From the NCBI RefSeq assembly GCF_003711805.1, contig NZ_QXCP01000003.1, positions 248,001 through 312,000 of the forward strand: 64,000 bases of DNA, written 5' to 3'. The DNA comes from Brachybacterium sp. EE-P12 (GTDB lineage: Bacteria > Actinomycetota > Actinomycetes > Actinomycetales > Dermabacteraceae). The notes below the pieces were generated by a model. That model was not told the origin of the DNA. It was given only the letters and a program-made list of their open reading frames with translations, and did no database searches. A program made the position numbers and the translations under genes. Numbering within the stretch: the stretch's first letter is position 1; each line of letters opens with the position of its first letter. Shown here piece by piece: positions 1 through 8,629 of the stretch.

Positions 1-44
1 GCGTAGGCCCGGTCGCGGCCGTGCGCGGGAATCGTTCGCTCCAC
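1..44 (-). CDS. possible N-terminus of a truncated gene (GntR-like?)
   Basis: An open frame runs off the left edge on the minus strand from a GTG at 44-42, preceded by a GGGG stretch that could serve as a ribosome binding site. Only 14 residues are visible, beginning VERTIPAHGRDRAYA. The spacing of basic and Tyr-Ala residues resembles the start of GntR-type regulators, and a divergent regulator next to an exporter gene would be a common arrangement, but this is a guess from very little sequence. Confidence 0.3.
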   Translation of the reverse strand, partial: MERTIPAHGRDRAY

Positions 45-162
45 GATCCCCGCGGGCGACGGCCGACGAGCCCGTGACCGGCCCCGGAGGCGCCGACGTG
101 AGATCGAAGGCACCTGATGGCATGTCCTGGCCGTTCCGGCCGCGGAGGGGTAGAAGGGAATC

Positions 163-1473
163 GTGAGCACCTCTGCGCAGTCCGACGACCTGACCCCGGG
201 AGCCCCTGTGGCCTGCGCGAGCGACGAGCCCGTCGGAGTCGACACCGCGATCGGCGCCGCCGACCCCGCGCCCGCCGGCCGAGGCGGCCGCGTCGTCGGC
301 GGTGTGCTCGCCGTGCTCGCGGTCGCGACGATCGCGGTGAACCTGCGCCCCGGGGCGACCGGCGTCGGCCCCCTCATGGACCCGATCGTCGCCGCCTACG
401 GACAGGGGCCGGCCGCCGCGGGCCTCCTGACCGCCCTGCCCTGCCTCGCCTTCGGTGCGCTGGGCCTGCTCGCCGTGCCGATCTCGCGGCGGCTCGGGCT
501 GTCCGGCACGGTCGTCGCCTCCTTCGTGCTCGCCGCGATCGCGCTGCTGCTGCGGCCCGGCACGGACGTGTTCTGGCTGTTCGTGGCGCTGTCGGTGATC
601 GGCCTGATGGGCCCGGCGCTCGGGAACGTGCTGGTCCCGGCCTGGATCAAGCTGCACGGAGGGCGGCACGCCGTGGCTCTGATGACGCTGTACAGCGTGG
701 TGCTCGCGATCGGCGGCTCCGCCGGGGCGTCCCTCGCCGTGCCGCTCGCGGGCGGCGGCGCCGACGGATGGCGCGCATCCCTGCTGTTCTGGGGCGCCGT
801 GATCGCGCTGCCCGTCGTGGTGTGGGCCGTGGTCCTCACCCGCACCGGGCACGACTTCCCTCCCGCCCCGCCGCGCGGCACCCTCAGCGGCTCCCTGCTG
901 CGCTCGCCCACCGCGATCGCGCTGACGGTCATGTTCGCCCTCCAGTCCCTGAACGCGTACACGCAGTTCGGGATGCTCCCGCAGATCCTCGCCGACGCCG
1001 GCATCACTCCCACCCGGGCAGGGCTGCTGGTCGGCGTGATCTCCGGCTGGGGGCTCGTGGGCGGTCTCGTGATGCCGACGGTGATCGCTCGCGCCCCCGG
1101 CCTGCGCTTCATCGTGGCGGGCTTCGGGGCGCTGACGACGATCGGCTATCTGGGACTGCTCCTCGCGCCGACGGCGAGCCCGCTGCTGTGGGCGTGCGTG
1201 CTGGGGATCGGCGGCTTCGCCTTCCCCACCGCGATCGCGCTGCTGCCGGCCCGGACCCGCTCCCCGCTGGTCACCGCCCGCCTCTCGGGCGCCACCCAGC
1301 CCGTCGGCTATCTCCTCGCCGCCCTCGGCCCGATCCTCGCCGGGATGCTGCTGGACGTCACCGGCGCCTCCGCGACCGTGCTGTGGTTCCTGGCCGGGAC
1401 CGGTGTGCTGCTGGCGATCGCCGGATATCGCGCGGGCCTGCCGCGCACCGTCGACGACGAGCTGCACGCCTGA
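163..1473 (+). CDS. MFS transporter, CynX/NimT-like
   Basis: Major facilitator superfamily protein of 436 residues in the inner membrane, expected to move a small solute by proton coupling. The first ~45 residues are a non-hydrophobic N-terminal tail. About twelve hydrophobic segments follow, and the first contains VNLRPGATGVGPL, the typical start of the cyanate/nitroimidazole (CynX/NimT) branch. GTG is chosen because GAAGGGA lies 6-10 bases upstream and the upstream extension in another frame is low-quality. The substrate cannot be read from the sequence. It stands divergent from a possible regulator at the left edge, and the alpha/beta hydrolase follows after 58 bases. Confidence 0.8.
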   Translation: MSTSAQSDDLTPGAPVACASDEPVGVDTAIGAADPAPAGRGGRVVGGVLAVLAVATIAVNLRPGATGVGPLMDPIVAAYGQGPAAAGLLTALPCLAFGALGLLAVPISRRLGLSGTVVASFVLAAIALLLRPGTDVFWLFVALSVIGLMGPALGNVLVPAWIKLHGGRHAVALMTLYSVVLAIGGSAGASLAVPLAGGGADGWRASLLFWGAVIALPVVVWAVVLTRTGHDFPPAPPRGTLSGSLLRSPTAIALTVMFALQSLNAYTQFGMLPQILADAGITPTRAGLLVGVISGWGLVGGLVMPTVIARAPGLRFIVAGFGALTTIGYLGLLLAPTASPLLWACVLGIGGFAFPTAIALLPARTRSPLVTARLSGATQPVGYLLAALGPILAGMLLDVTGASATVLWFLAGTGVLLAIAGYRAGLPRTVDDELHA

Positions 1474-1531
1474 GGACCGGCCCTCGGGCGTGCACGCGGC
1501 GCAGGCTCGGAGTCCGTGGGAAGATGCCTCC

Positions 1532-2350
1532 ATGAGCCTCGTCCGCACCCTGCGCATCCTGGCCTCGCAGCGGCCCTCCCTGCCCCCGCGCGCCGTCGCC
1601 GATCCCTCCCGGGTGCGGCGCGTGCGCCACGACCGGGTCCCCGTGACCTGGATCGATCCGGGGCTCGCGAGCACCGCGACGATCGTGCACCTGCACGGCG
1701 GCGCGTACGTGCAGGGCGAGTCGCGGCAGACCTGGGAATGGCTCGAGGAGGTCGCGCGGCGCTCCGGTGCCGCCGCGGCGATGATCCACTACCGCCTCGC
1801 CCCGCGTCACCCCTATCCCGCCGCGGTGGACGACGTGCTCGCCGCGCTCGCCGACATGCAGCGCGAGGCGGTGCTGCGCCCGGGCCGATGGGTGCTCTCC
1901 GGCGACGGCGCCGGGGGCGGGCTCGCGCTCGCCGTCGCGCAGTCCCTCGCCGGCTCCGGGGCCGACGCCCCCGCCGCAGTGCTGCTCGAGTCGCCCTGGT
2001 CGGACCTCTCCCGGGAGGATCACGGCCAGGAGTCGCTGCGGGTCGCCGCGCGCCTGTACGCCGGTGCCGTCCCGCGCACGCAGCCGCGGCTGAGTCCCGT
2101 GCACGGCGACCTCGCAGGCCTGCCGCCCGTGCACCTCGTGACCGGGGCGGAGGACCCGCTGGTGCGGGACGGCCGGAGCCTGGCCGCCGCGCTCCTCGAC
2201 GCCGGCGCCGAGCACCACGTCCTCGAGCTCCCCCACGGCGGCCATCAGGTCGCCGTCGCCGGGGAGGGGCCGCAGGCGCAGCAGGCGCGGCGCTTCCAGA
2301 TCAGCGCCGTGCGCGCGGCGATCGGCCTCGACGAGTCCGCCGCGCACTGA
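1532..2350 (+). CDS. alpha/beta hydrolase fold protein, nucleophile Ser replaced by Gly
   Basis: A 272-residue protein of the hormone-sensitive-lipase-like (alpha/beta hydrolase-3) family. The oxyanion-hole HGG motif is at residues 55-57, and the acid and base of the triad appear as D208 (GAEDPLV) and H235 (LPHGGH). The nucleophile elbow, GDSAGG in active esterases, reads GDGAGG, with Gly at residue 126 (codon GGC where AGC is expected). By family knowledge this should abolish ester hydrolysis. The start is the ATG in CCATGAGCC. The longer frame upstream overlaps the MFS gene and has no support. It may be co-transcribed with the MFS gene. Confidence 0.8.
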   Translation: MSLVRTLRILASQRPSLPPRAVADPSRVRRVRHDRVPVTWIDPGLASTATIVHLHGGAYVQGESRQTWEWLEEVARRSGAAAAMIHYRLAPRHPYPAAVDDVLAALADMQREAVLRPGRWVLSGDGAGGGLALAVAQSLAGSGADAPAAVLLESPWSDLSREDHGQESLRVAARLYAGAVPRTQPRLSPVHGDLAGLPPVHLVTGAEDPLVRDGRSLAAALLDAGAEHHVLELPHGGHQVAVAGEGPQAQQARRFQISAVRAAIGLDESAAH

Positions 2351-2404
2351 CGACGTCCCGGAAGACCTGACACTGTTCGTCTTCTCGGGAGGCGGCGCTA
2401 CTCT

Positions 2405-2974
2405 GTGGCCATGGACGCAGGGGACCGGCCTGTGGGCGGGCACGTGATCTGGGACGGCAGCCCGCGCGCGGTCGCGCGCCTCCGCGAGGCCGTGATGCCG
2501 CATGCGGCGGTCGGCGTGCTGCGGGTGGTCCTCCAGCAGCTCGTCCTCCACGAGGAAGGACGGGAGGCCGGCCGCCACGAGGTCATCGACGAGATCGTCG
2601 ACGTCGGCGGGAACCTCGTCGCCTCCCCGATGCGGGAGTCGGTGCGGGCCGATCCGGCGGCCTCGGCCGCGCTCGACGGCGCGCTCGCCCAGCTGCGCGC
2701 GGACATCTCCGCCGAGCTCCATGCGACGGTCGACTCCCTCGAGGTGGTGCTGGATCGCGACGGCCGCCACGAGGTGCGCCTGCTGCTGTCCGCGGAGGTC
2801 TCCCCGCGCGAGCTCGCCGAGGGGCCCGCCCCCGAGGCTCTGCACGACGGCGACCATCACATCCGCCACCAGTCGCCCGCGCTCGAGGAGCTGCGCGACC
2901 GGCTCGCCGTGCCGTCGGGTCCGCTGCGGCGGGTGCTGGACGGGCTGCGCGAGCGCCTCGTCCGTCGCGCCTGA
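2405..2974 (+). CDS. conserved-looking protein of unknown function
   Basis: An open frame of 189 residues with strong GC bias at third positions, so very probably coding. The protein is soluble, rich in Glu, Arg, Leu and Val, and has no signal peptide or membrane segment. A C-terminal part with SAEVSPRELAEGP and a basic helical end (LRERLVRRA) is visible, but no family is recognised. The GTG at 2405 has GGGAGG 12 bases upstream. An in-frame ATG at 2411 is the alternative. It converges on the phosphodiesterase-fold gene with a gap of only 27 bases. Confidence 0.65.
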   Translation: MAMDAGDRPVGGHVIWDGSPRAVARLREAVMPHAAVGVLRVVLQQLVLHEEGREAGRHEVIDEIVDVGGNLVASPMRESVRADPAASAALDGALAQLRADISAELHATVDSLEVVLDRDGRHEVRLLLSAEVSPRELAEGPAPEALHDGDHHIRHQSPALEELRDRLAVPSGPLRRVLDGLRERLVRRA

Positions 2975-3001
2975 GGACCCCTCCCGGGTCGACGCCTCTG
3001 C

Positions 3002-4270
3002 TCAGCGGTGCGACACCGCGCCCTCGGCCACGCCCGCCGCGGTCGCTCCCGGCAGCTCGAGCCCCATCGCCTCGGCCAGCGTCACCCCGAGGTCCGCCCA
3101 GGACCCCTCCGCCGGCCCGTCCGGCAGCCCCGGGCCCACCGCGAGCGCGTGCGCCGGGGCCGACGGATCCGTGACCGCGCGCGGGCCGGCGTAGTACGGA
3201 TCGTCGCCCTCGACGAGGGGTCGGTGCGTGGCCGAGAGCCCGAACACCGTCCCCGGGGTGCCCTCGAGCACCGCGATCACGTCGGTGCCCTCGCTCGCCC
3301 CGACCCCGTCGTCCACGCTGCGCAGCTGCAGCCGCGAGTGCTCCGCCAGCCCCGCGAGCGCTTCGAGGACCAGAGTCCGCAGCGCCTCCCCCTCCTCGCG
3401 ACGCACGTGCACGACGCCGCGGGGGCCGTCGGGCTGCACCAGGGCCCGGAACCGGTCGATGCGGGTCCCGTCGGTGCGCACCAGCCCCTCCCCGGCGAGC
3501 ACCGCGTTGGGGTGCACCAGCAGCGCGGTGGGGACCAGGGCGCGCCCGGGCACGAGCAGGATCCGGTCGGCCGGGCCGGGAGCGGCGGCGGTGAGGATCT
3601 GCTCGAGCGCGTCGGCGACGTCCCCCAGCGCGGCCGCGGCGGCCGCGCTGCCGAGCCCCGCCGCCCGGCGCGCGGTCCCCAGCCCGCTCAGCCGCACGGC
3701 CAGCAGGTCGATGCGGCCCCGTCCGAGCGCCTCGAGGGCGATCTCGGTGACCAGGTCGTCGGCGGCGACCTGGGAGAGCTGCACCCCGAGCTCTCGGCGC
3801 GGGGCGAGGTGCTCGGCGAGCATGCGCGGGGAGCTGGTGCGCTCGGCCATGTCCCAGCGGTTGCGGTAGCGGCGCAGGTCCTCGACCAGCGGCAGACACA
3901 GGTCGATGTCGGCGCCGGCGGTGGCGGGCCACTGCAGCGCGGCGGTGGTCAGTCCGGCCCGGCGCGCGCTCGCGAAGAGGGTGGGGACGGTCATCGCGGC
4001 CGCGTACCAGGTCGAGCGGCTCTCGGGGCGGTCCGGGTCGAAGGGCTCCTCCGTCGCGACCCCGGTGTGTGCGACCGACGCGCCCGTGACCAGGCTCGTC
4101 AGGGCAGGCGCGGGCTCCGAGGGGCCGCCGGGCCGGATCCGTAGCCCGGTCGTGCCGTGATGCAGCTGGGGCAGCGGTCGGCCGGATCCCGGGATCGCGT
4201 GCAGGCAGTCGGCGAGGTCCTGCTCGTCGAGCCCGTCGACCGCGATCAGCAGCGTGCGACCCGAGTCCAT
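3002..4270 (-). CDS. type I phosphodiesterase/alkaline phosphatase-fold protein, probably catalytically inactive
   Basis: A 422-residue protein whose layout follows the nucleotide pyrophosphatase/phosphodiesterase family (PF01663): LLIAVDGLD at the N-terminus (D12 as first metal ligand), SLVTG near residue 65, and the family-typical PTLFASARRAGLTTAALQWP. In active members the loop before the TG holds the nucleophilic Thr, a DxxxH motif binds the second metal, and SDHG supplies further ligands. Here these positions read SEPAPALTS, SGLGTARR and LVPGRAL, so the Thr position is Pro and at least three ligands are absent. Only the last His (ATHR) seems kept. Inference: a pseudoenzyme, perhaps a binding protein. 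No signal peptide is seen. Confidence 0.65.
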   Translation of the reverse strand: MDSGRTLLIAVDGLDEQDLADCLHAIPGSGRPLPQLHHGTTGLRIRPGGPSEPAPALTSLVTGASVAHTGVATEEPFDPDRPESRSTWYAAAMTVPTLFASARRAGLTTAALQWPATAGADIDLCLPLVEDLRRYRNRWDMAERTSSPRMLAEHLAPRRELGVQLSQVAADDLVTEIALEALGRGRIDLLAVRLSGLGTARRAAGLGSAAAAAALGDVADALEQILTAAAPGPADRILLVPGRALVPTALLVHPNAVLAGEGLVRTDGTRIDRFRALVQPDGPRGVVHVRREEGEALRTLVLEALAGLAEHSRLQLRSVDDGVGASEGTDVIAVLEGTPGTVFGLSATHRPLVEGDDPYYAGPRAVTDPSAPAHALAVGPGLPDGPAEGSWADLGVTLAEAMGLELPGATAAGVAEGAVSHR

Positions 4271-4436
4271 GGCGCGCCCCCGTTCTCGCCGTCCGATGCC
4301 GTGCCGGGAACCCTAGGTGCGCACTCTGGCCGGGGCGCGAGTCCCCGGTGAGCACCTGGCCACCGCGAGGTGAACAGCAGGGGACGGGCGGTGTCCGGGA
4401 GCGGCAGGACGGTGGCCGACGGGCCCCGGCGCGGGC

Positions 4437-5300
4437 TCAGCTGCAGGTGAGATAGGTGCGGTCGTCGCCGGCGAAGAGCGCGGAGTCCTCCTCCAGGACC
4501 TCCGCCAGCGGGATCCGGGGCGCGCCGAGCACGTCCTGCCGCGTGGCCTCCTGCACGCTGCGGTGCGCGTCCTCGTCCGCGAGCGCGGGGACCAGCAGCC
4601 CCTCGTTCTCCTCGATCCCGCAGCCGTCCAGGCCGTGCATCGTCACGCGCAGATGCCCGTCGACGAGGCCGCCCGAGTCGTCGAGCTCGGCGATCAGCCC
4701 GAGCCGGTGCGCGATGACGCCCACCGCGCGGGTGCCCGTGTCGATCACGGCCCAGGCGATCGTGGCCGCGAGCGCCAGCACGGGGGCGCCGTCCTGCTCG
4801 GCGCGGTGCCAGCTCGCGCTCAGTGCGGGCAGACCGACGGTGCGGAACGGCTCGGCCAGGGCGATCGAGTAGAAGGGACGTCCGCCATCCTCCCAGGCGG
4901 TGCGCAGCGGGTCCAGCCAGGCTTCGGGGGTGCGCGCCGTGAGCCGGTCGAGGGTCGCGGCGTCGTCGAGACCGCGCAGCTCCTCCGGGGAGAGATAGGC
5001 GGCCGCGACGAAGTCGACGATCGCCTCGCGCGACGCCGCGACGTCCCCCTCACGGGCTCCGATCCCCGCCCAGGTCTCGAGCTCCTCGGCCGCGCCGTCG
5101 AGGGGCAGGGCGAGCAGCTCCTCGGCGGTGCGGGCGTCCCAGTCGGCGGGATCCAGCGCGGCCAGCGGGCTGCGGGGGACGTCGCCCGAGGTGGGCACGG
5201 GGGAGGGGCTGCAGGCGGGGGTGAGCAGCGCAGTGGAGGCGAGCAGGCCCAGCGGCGCGAGGGCGCGGCGGCGTGGCCGACCGGCCCGCAGCGGGGTCAT
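4437..5300 (-). CDS. predicted secreted lipoprotein, unknown function
   Basis: The 287-residue product begins with a basic stretch (RAGRPRRR), a hydrophobic segment and a cysteine in LLTPACSPSP, an acceptable but not perfect lipobox. It should be lipid-anchored on the outer face of the membrane. The mature part is acidic and alpha/beta mixed, with no family recognised. The ATG at 5300 overlaps the stop of the upstream membrane protein (ATGA), which fixes the start and implies translational coupling. The longer frame to 5510 is only shadow sequence. Confidence 0.7.
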   Translation of the reverse strand: MTPLRAGRPRRRALAPLGLLASTALLTPACSPSPVPTSGDVPRSPLAALDPADWDARTAEELLALPLDGAAEELETWAGIGAREGDVAASREAIVDFVAAAYLSPEELRGLDDAATLDRLTARTPEAWLDPLRTAWEDGGRPFYSIALAEPFRTVGLPALSASWHRAEQDGAPVLALAATIAWAVIDTGTRAVGVIAHRLGLIAELDDSGGLVDGHLRVTMHGLDGCGIEENEGLLVPALADEDAHRSVQEATRQDVLGAPRIPLAEVLEEDSALFAGDDRTYLTCS

Positions 5301-5575
5301 CTCAGCTCGGGCTCCGCCACGTCGGCGCGACCGGAGTCGGCGTCCAGGCGCCGACGGATCAGCGCGGCCTCGTCGCGGTCCGCGCGCACGGCCTTGTCCA
5401 CGAGCGGGCCGGTGTCGAGCTCGGGCTCCTCGGGCTGCAGCACCAGCCACACCGCGAAGCCGATCGTCAGCACCAGGCAGATCGCGCCCAGCAGCGCCAT
5501 GAGCGGCCACGACGCCGCGACGGGATCCCAGAACGAGTCCCCCTCGAACGGGGCGGCCAGCAGGATCTCGTCCAC
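5297..5575 (-). CDS. small single-span membrane protein
   Basis: A 92-residue protein with a short N-terminal tail, one long hydrophobic helix (MALLGAICLVLTIGFAVWLVL) and a charged cytoplasmic tail rich in Asp and Arg. Two GTG codons lie two codons apart. The downstream one at 5575 is chosen because GAGGGGG sits about five bases before it, whereas it directly abuts the GTG at 5581. The gene overlaps the lipoprotein by 4 bases, so the pair probably forms a membrane unit. Its promoter faces that of the kinase. Confidence 0.65.
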   Translation of the reverse strand: MDEILLAAPFEGDSFWDPVAASWPLMALLGAICLVLTIGFAVWLVLQPEEPELDTGPLVDKAVRADRDEAALIRRRLDADSGRADVAEPELR

Positions 5576-5634
5576 GGGCACCCCCTCGGTTCGGGACGGA
5601 CGGGCCGGGCTCGCGCCCGGGGCAGGGTCCCTCT

Positions 5635-5671
5635 CAGCATAACGACGTGGGGAAGGCCCGAGGTTATGCTG
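5635..5671. promoter_or_regulatory. divergent promoter pair in a 9-bp inverted repeat
   Basis: CAGCATAAC (5635-5643) and GTTATGCTG (5663-5671) are exact reverse complements separated by 19 bases. Each arm contains TATGCT, a good actinobacterial -10 box, one facing the kinase and one facing the membrane protein/lipoprotein pair. The plus-strand box ends 10 bases before the kinase ATG, so that mRNA may be leaderless. The exact symmetry could also be an operator. Confidence 0.55.
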
Positions 5672-5679
5672 TGGAAATC

Positions 5680-7011
5680 ATGGCTGACGTTATTGTCGGG
5701 CGCTTCGCGCTCATCGACCTGATCGCCAAGGGCGGGTCCGGTTCCGTGTGGCGCGCCTGGGACTCCAAGATCCAGGAGCTGTGCGCCGCGAAGGTCCTGC
5801 GTCAGCGCGACTCGGCCGATCTGATGCGCTTCGTGCGCGAGAAGGGCGTCAGCTTCGACCACCCCCACCTGCTGACCCCCTACGGCTGGGGCGCCGAGGA
5901 CGAGCACGTCGTGATCGCGATGCCCCTGGTCTCCGGCGGCACCCTCGAATCGGTCGTCAAGACCCGCGGGAAGCTCGCCGAGCCCGCGGTCGTGGTGATC
6001 CTGGACCAGCTGCTGGACGGGCTCTCGCACGTGCACGCCGAGGGGTGGATCCACCGCGACGTGAAGCCCGCGAACATCATGTTCGAGCCGCGCGGGCGGC
6101 AGCTGCCCGTCTCGCGCCTGGCGGACTTCGGGATCGCGGTGCACGAGACGGACGTGCGCTTCACCCATGTGGGCATGGTCAACGGCACCCCCGGGTACAT
6201 GGCGCCGGAGCTGTTCTCGATGGCGGAGCCGAACCCCTCCCACGACCTCTACGCCGCGGGCGTGGTCGCGCTCGTGGCCCTGAACGGACCGCTCACGCTC
6301 CATGACGGCGCCTTCCGGCCCGATGAGCTCACCCGGCTCCTGCGCGGGGTCACCCCGAAGCTCTCCGCCGTGATCCGCGGCCTCGTCGCGGCGCAGCCGG
6401 AGGAGCGCTATCAGGACGCCGACGCGGTGCGGCGCGATCTGCCGCGCGTGCCCCCGGGCTATCCGCTCGCACATGTCGACGGCAGCCCGCTGGATCTCCG
6501 GGACACCCTGGACCCGCTCCCGCCGAACGCCCCCGGCGCGGCCCGCCCCGAGCGCCCCGCCGCCCAGGTCGCGCCCGCCTCGCTCGAGGCGATCCGCTCC
6601 GGGCGGGTCCAGCAGGGCTACAGCGTCGGCTCCGCCTCCCCGCAGACGGGGCCGCAGTGGGCGCAGGGCCCGGGGGCCGGCGTCGGGGCCGGGGTCGGCA
6701 CCACGACGACCACGGGCCGCCCCGCCGGGCAGGACGACTCCCGCCGTCGCAGCACGATGATCGCGGTGGGGCTCGGCGCCGGCACCGCGCTGGTGCTCGG
6801 GGTGATCGTGGCGATCGTGCTGCTGGTGGTCTTCGACGGCTCCACCAGCGCCCTGACCGGCGGTGCGGGCACCAGCGGTATCGACGCCGCCTTCGCGGAG
6901 GTCGAGGCGGGGCAGGACTGCGCAGCCTCCGACGAGGGCGTGATCGCCCTGACCCCCGAGGGCGCCTATGTCACCTGCACCGCGACCGACGAGGGCCACG
7001 TCTTCACCTGA
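5680..7011 (+). CDS. membrane-anchored Ser/Thr protein kinase (Pkn type)
   Basis: The 443-residue protein has an N-terminal Hanks-type kinase domain (about residues 7-260): glycine-rich GKGGSGSV, Lys38 in AAKVL, catalytic HRDVKPAN at 125-132, DFG at 149-151 and GTPGYMAPE in the activation segment. A Pro/Ala/Gly-rich linker leads to one membrane helix near residues 360-386 and a short outer domain of ~55 residues with two cysteines (C-A-A-S and VTCT). No PASTA repeats are present, so it resembles small actinobacterial kinases rather than PknB. All catalytic residues look intact. The ATG 5680 start fits the kinase fold and the -10 box. Confidence 0.88.
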   Translation: MADVIVGRFALIDLIAKGGSGSVWRAWDSKIQELCAAKVLRQRDSADLMRFVREKGVSFDHPHLLTPYGWGAEDEHVVIAMPLVSGGTLESVVKTRGKLAEPAVVVILDQLLDGLSHVHAEGWIHRDVKPANIMFEPRGRQLPVSRLADFGIAVHETDVRFTHVGMVNGTPGYMAPELFSMAEPNPSHDLYAAGVVALVALNGPLTLHDGAFRPDELTRLLRGVTPKLSAVIRGLVAAQPEERYQDADAVRRDLPRVPPGYPLAHVDGSPLDLRDTLDPLPPNAPGAARPERPAAQVAPASLEAIRSGRVQQGYSVGSASPQTGPQWAQGPGAGVGAGVGTTTTTGRPAGQDDSRRRSTMIAVGLGAGTALVLGVIVAIVLLVVFDGSTSALTGGAGTSGIDAAFAEVEAGQDCAASDEGVIALTPEGAYVTCTATDEGHVFT

Positions 7012-7022
7012 CCCCGCGGGGC

Positions 7023-8603
7023 TCAGCGCGCGGTGGTCTCCAGCGACTGCACGAGCCCCTCGCGGCGCGGATCCATGAGCAGCTCGACGTGCAGCGCCGA
7101 GACCTCCGGCCCCGCCGAACCTGTCGCACCCGTCGTTCCGTCGACATCGCGGACACGTGCCGGCAGCGTCCAGCGCAGACGCGCCCGGCTCAGCACGCGG
7201 GCGTCCTCGACCCGCAGCGCCGCCAGATCCGCCAGGTCGAGCCCGGCCGCGGCGAGAGCGGCGTCCCGTCGGCGGCGCCGCTCGGCGCGGGGCACGTCGA
7301 GGTCCATGTTGTCCGCGAACCAGGCGTCGGCCGCGGAGTCCTCGTCCGTGCGGAGCCACTCGAGCGCGCCGCGAGCCGCCTCGAGGGTGCGCGGGGCGGC
7401 CTGCGGCGGAGTGCGGGCCAGCAGCTCCGGCGCCCGGCGGCGCAGGATCCGCAGCGCCTGCATCGACAGGGGAGTGGCCGGGGCGTACTTCGAGTTCGCG
7501 AGCGCGACGACGCCCACGCCCGAGTCGCGGTGCCACACCATGAACGAGCCGTAGCCGGGATAGCCGCCGGAGTGGGAGACCACCTCGCCGAGGTCGGGGA
7601 AGTGCTCGATCACCAGGCCGAAGCCGTAGCCGCGCACCCGGTCGAAGCCGGGGGAGACGCCGTCCTCCCCGGCGGGCAGCGGCGCGAGCGCCTGGTGGCG
7701 GTGCAGCTGCTGCATCTCGCGGCGGGAGGCGGTCGCGAGCGGACCCGCCTCCCGGCTCGAGCTGTCCGGGGCGTCGGCCGCGGCGAGGAAGCGCACCCAG
7801 GTCGCGATGTCGTCCACGGTCGAGAACAGCCCGGCCATCGCCCCGTACACGCCGGGGGAGTCCAGCGGCACCGGCTCGAAGCGGGTCGCGTCGGTGCGGT
7901 CGGCGAGGCGGTGCCCGGTGGCGAGGAGGCCCTGGTCGATCTCGGCGGCGGACCAGCCCGTCGCCGTGAGCCCCAGCGGGTCCAGGAAGCGCCGGCGGAT
8001 CTCGTCGGCGTAGTCCGAGCCGGTGACCTCGTCGATCACGCGTCCCAGCAGGGCGTAGCCGGTGTTGGAGTACTCGAAGCCGGTGCCGGGGCGGTGCACG
8101 TGGCCGAGCCCGCCGCGCAGCACGGCGGCGAACTCCTCCCGTGTCATCGCCTCCTGCCGGTCGCCCCAGGGGTTGTCGGTGACCAGGCCGGCGTCCATCG
8201 TCAGCAGCCGGCGCAGGGTCGGCTCGCGGTCGTCGGCCGCGAGCTCGAAGGCGTCGGCGGCCTCGGGCACGTGGGCCGAGACGGGGTCCTCGAGCCGCAG
8301 CGCGCCCTCGTCGCGCAGGGCGAGGATCGTCGCGGCGGTGAACGACTTCGTCATCGAGGCGATGCGGGAGACGGTCGCGCGATCCATCGGGGACGAGCCG
8401 GGGGCGGGTGTCCCCTCCGAGAACTCGCGGTGCCCGGCAGCACCGTGGGCGAGGATCGCCTGCTCGTGCGCGTGACCGCCGATGATCGCCCAGGTCACGC
8501 CCGAGGTGCGGTGCTCGGCGACGGCGTTCTCGGCGAGGGCGGCGATCTCGGCGACCGCCTCCGCGGGGACGAGGGGGCGGGGGCTCGAGGCGGGGGACGG
8601 CAT
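7023..8603 (-). CDS. serine hydrolase, beta-lactamase class C/S12 family
   Basis: A 526-residue protein of the penicillin-binding-protein-like S12 family. The nucleophile motif SMTK is at residues 83-86, the YxN motif appears as YSN in FEYSNTGY, and the third motif as HSGGYPGYG. These enzymes hydrolyse amide or ester bonds (D-amino-acid peptides, beta-lactams, esters), and the substrate cannot be told from the motifs. About 150 residues after the core form an extra C-terminal part. No clear signal peptide is seen, so a cytoplasmic esterase/peptidase role is as likely as a wall enzyme. TACAGT stands seven bases before the ATG, suggesting a leaderless mRNA. Confidence 0.82.
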   Translation of the reverse strand: MPSPASSPRPLVPAEAVAEIAALAENAVAEHRTSGVTWAIIGGHAHEQAILAHGAAGHREFSEGTPAPGSSPMDRATVSRIASMTKSFTAATILALRDEGALRLEDPVSAHVPEAADAFELAADDREPTLRRLLTMDAGLVTDNPWGDRQEAMTREEFAAVLRGGLGHVHRPGTGFEYSNTGYALLGRVIDEVTGSDYADEIRRRFLDPLGLTATGWSAAEIDQGLLATGHRLADRTDATRFEPVPLDSPGVYGAMAGLFSTVDDIATWVRFLAAADAPDSSSREAGPLATASRREMQQLHRHQALAPLPAGEDGVSPGFDRVRGYGFGLVIEHFPDLGEVVSHSGGYPGYGSFMVWHRDSGVGVVALANSKYAPATPLSMQALRILRRRAPELLARTPPQAAPRTLEAARGALEWLRTDEDSAADAWFADNMDLDVPRAERRRRRDAALAAAGLDLADLAALRVEDARVLSRARLRWTLPARVRDVDGTTGATGSAGPEVSALHVELLMDPRREGLVQSLETTAR

Positions 8604-8629
8604 GGATTCCACTGTACTGCGGGCCCGGT

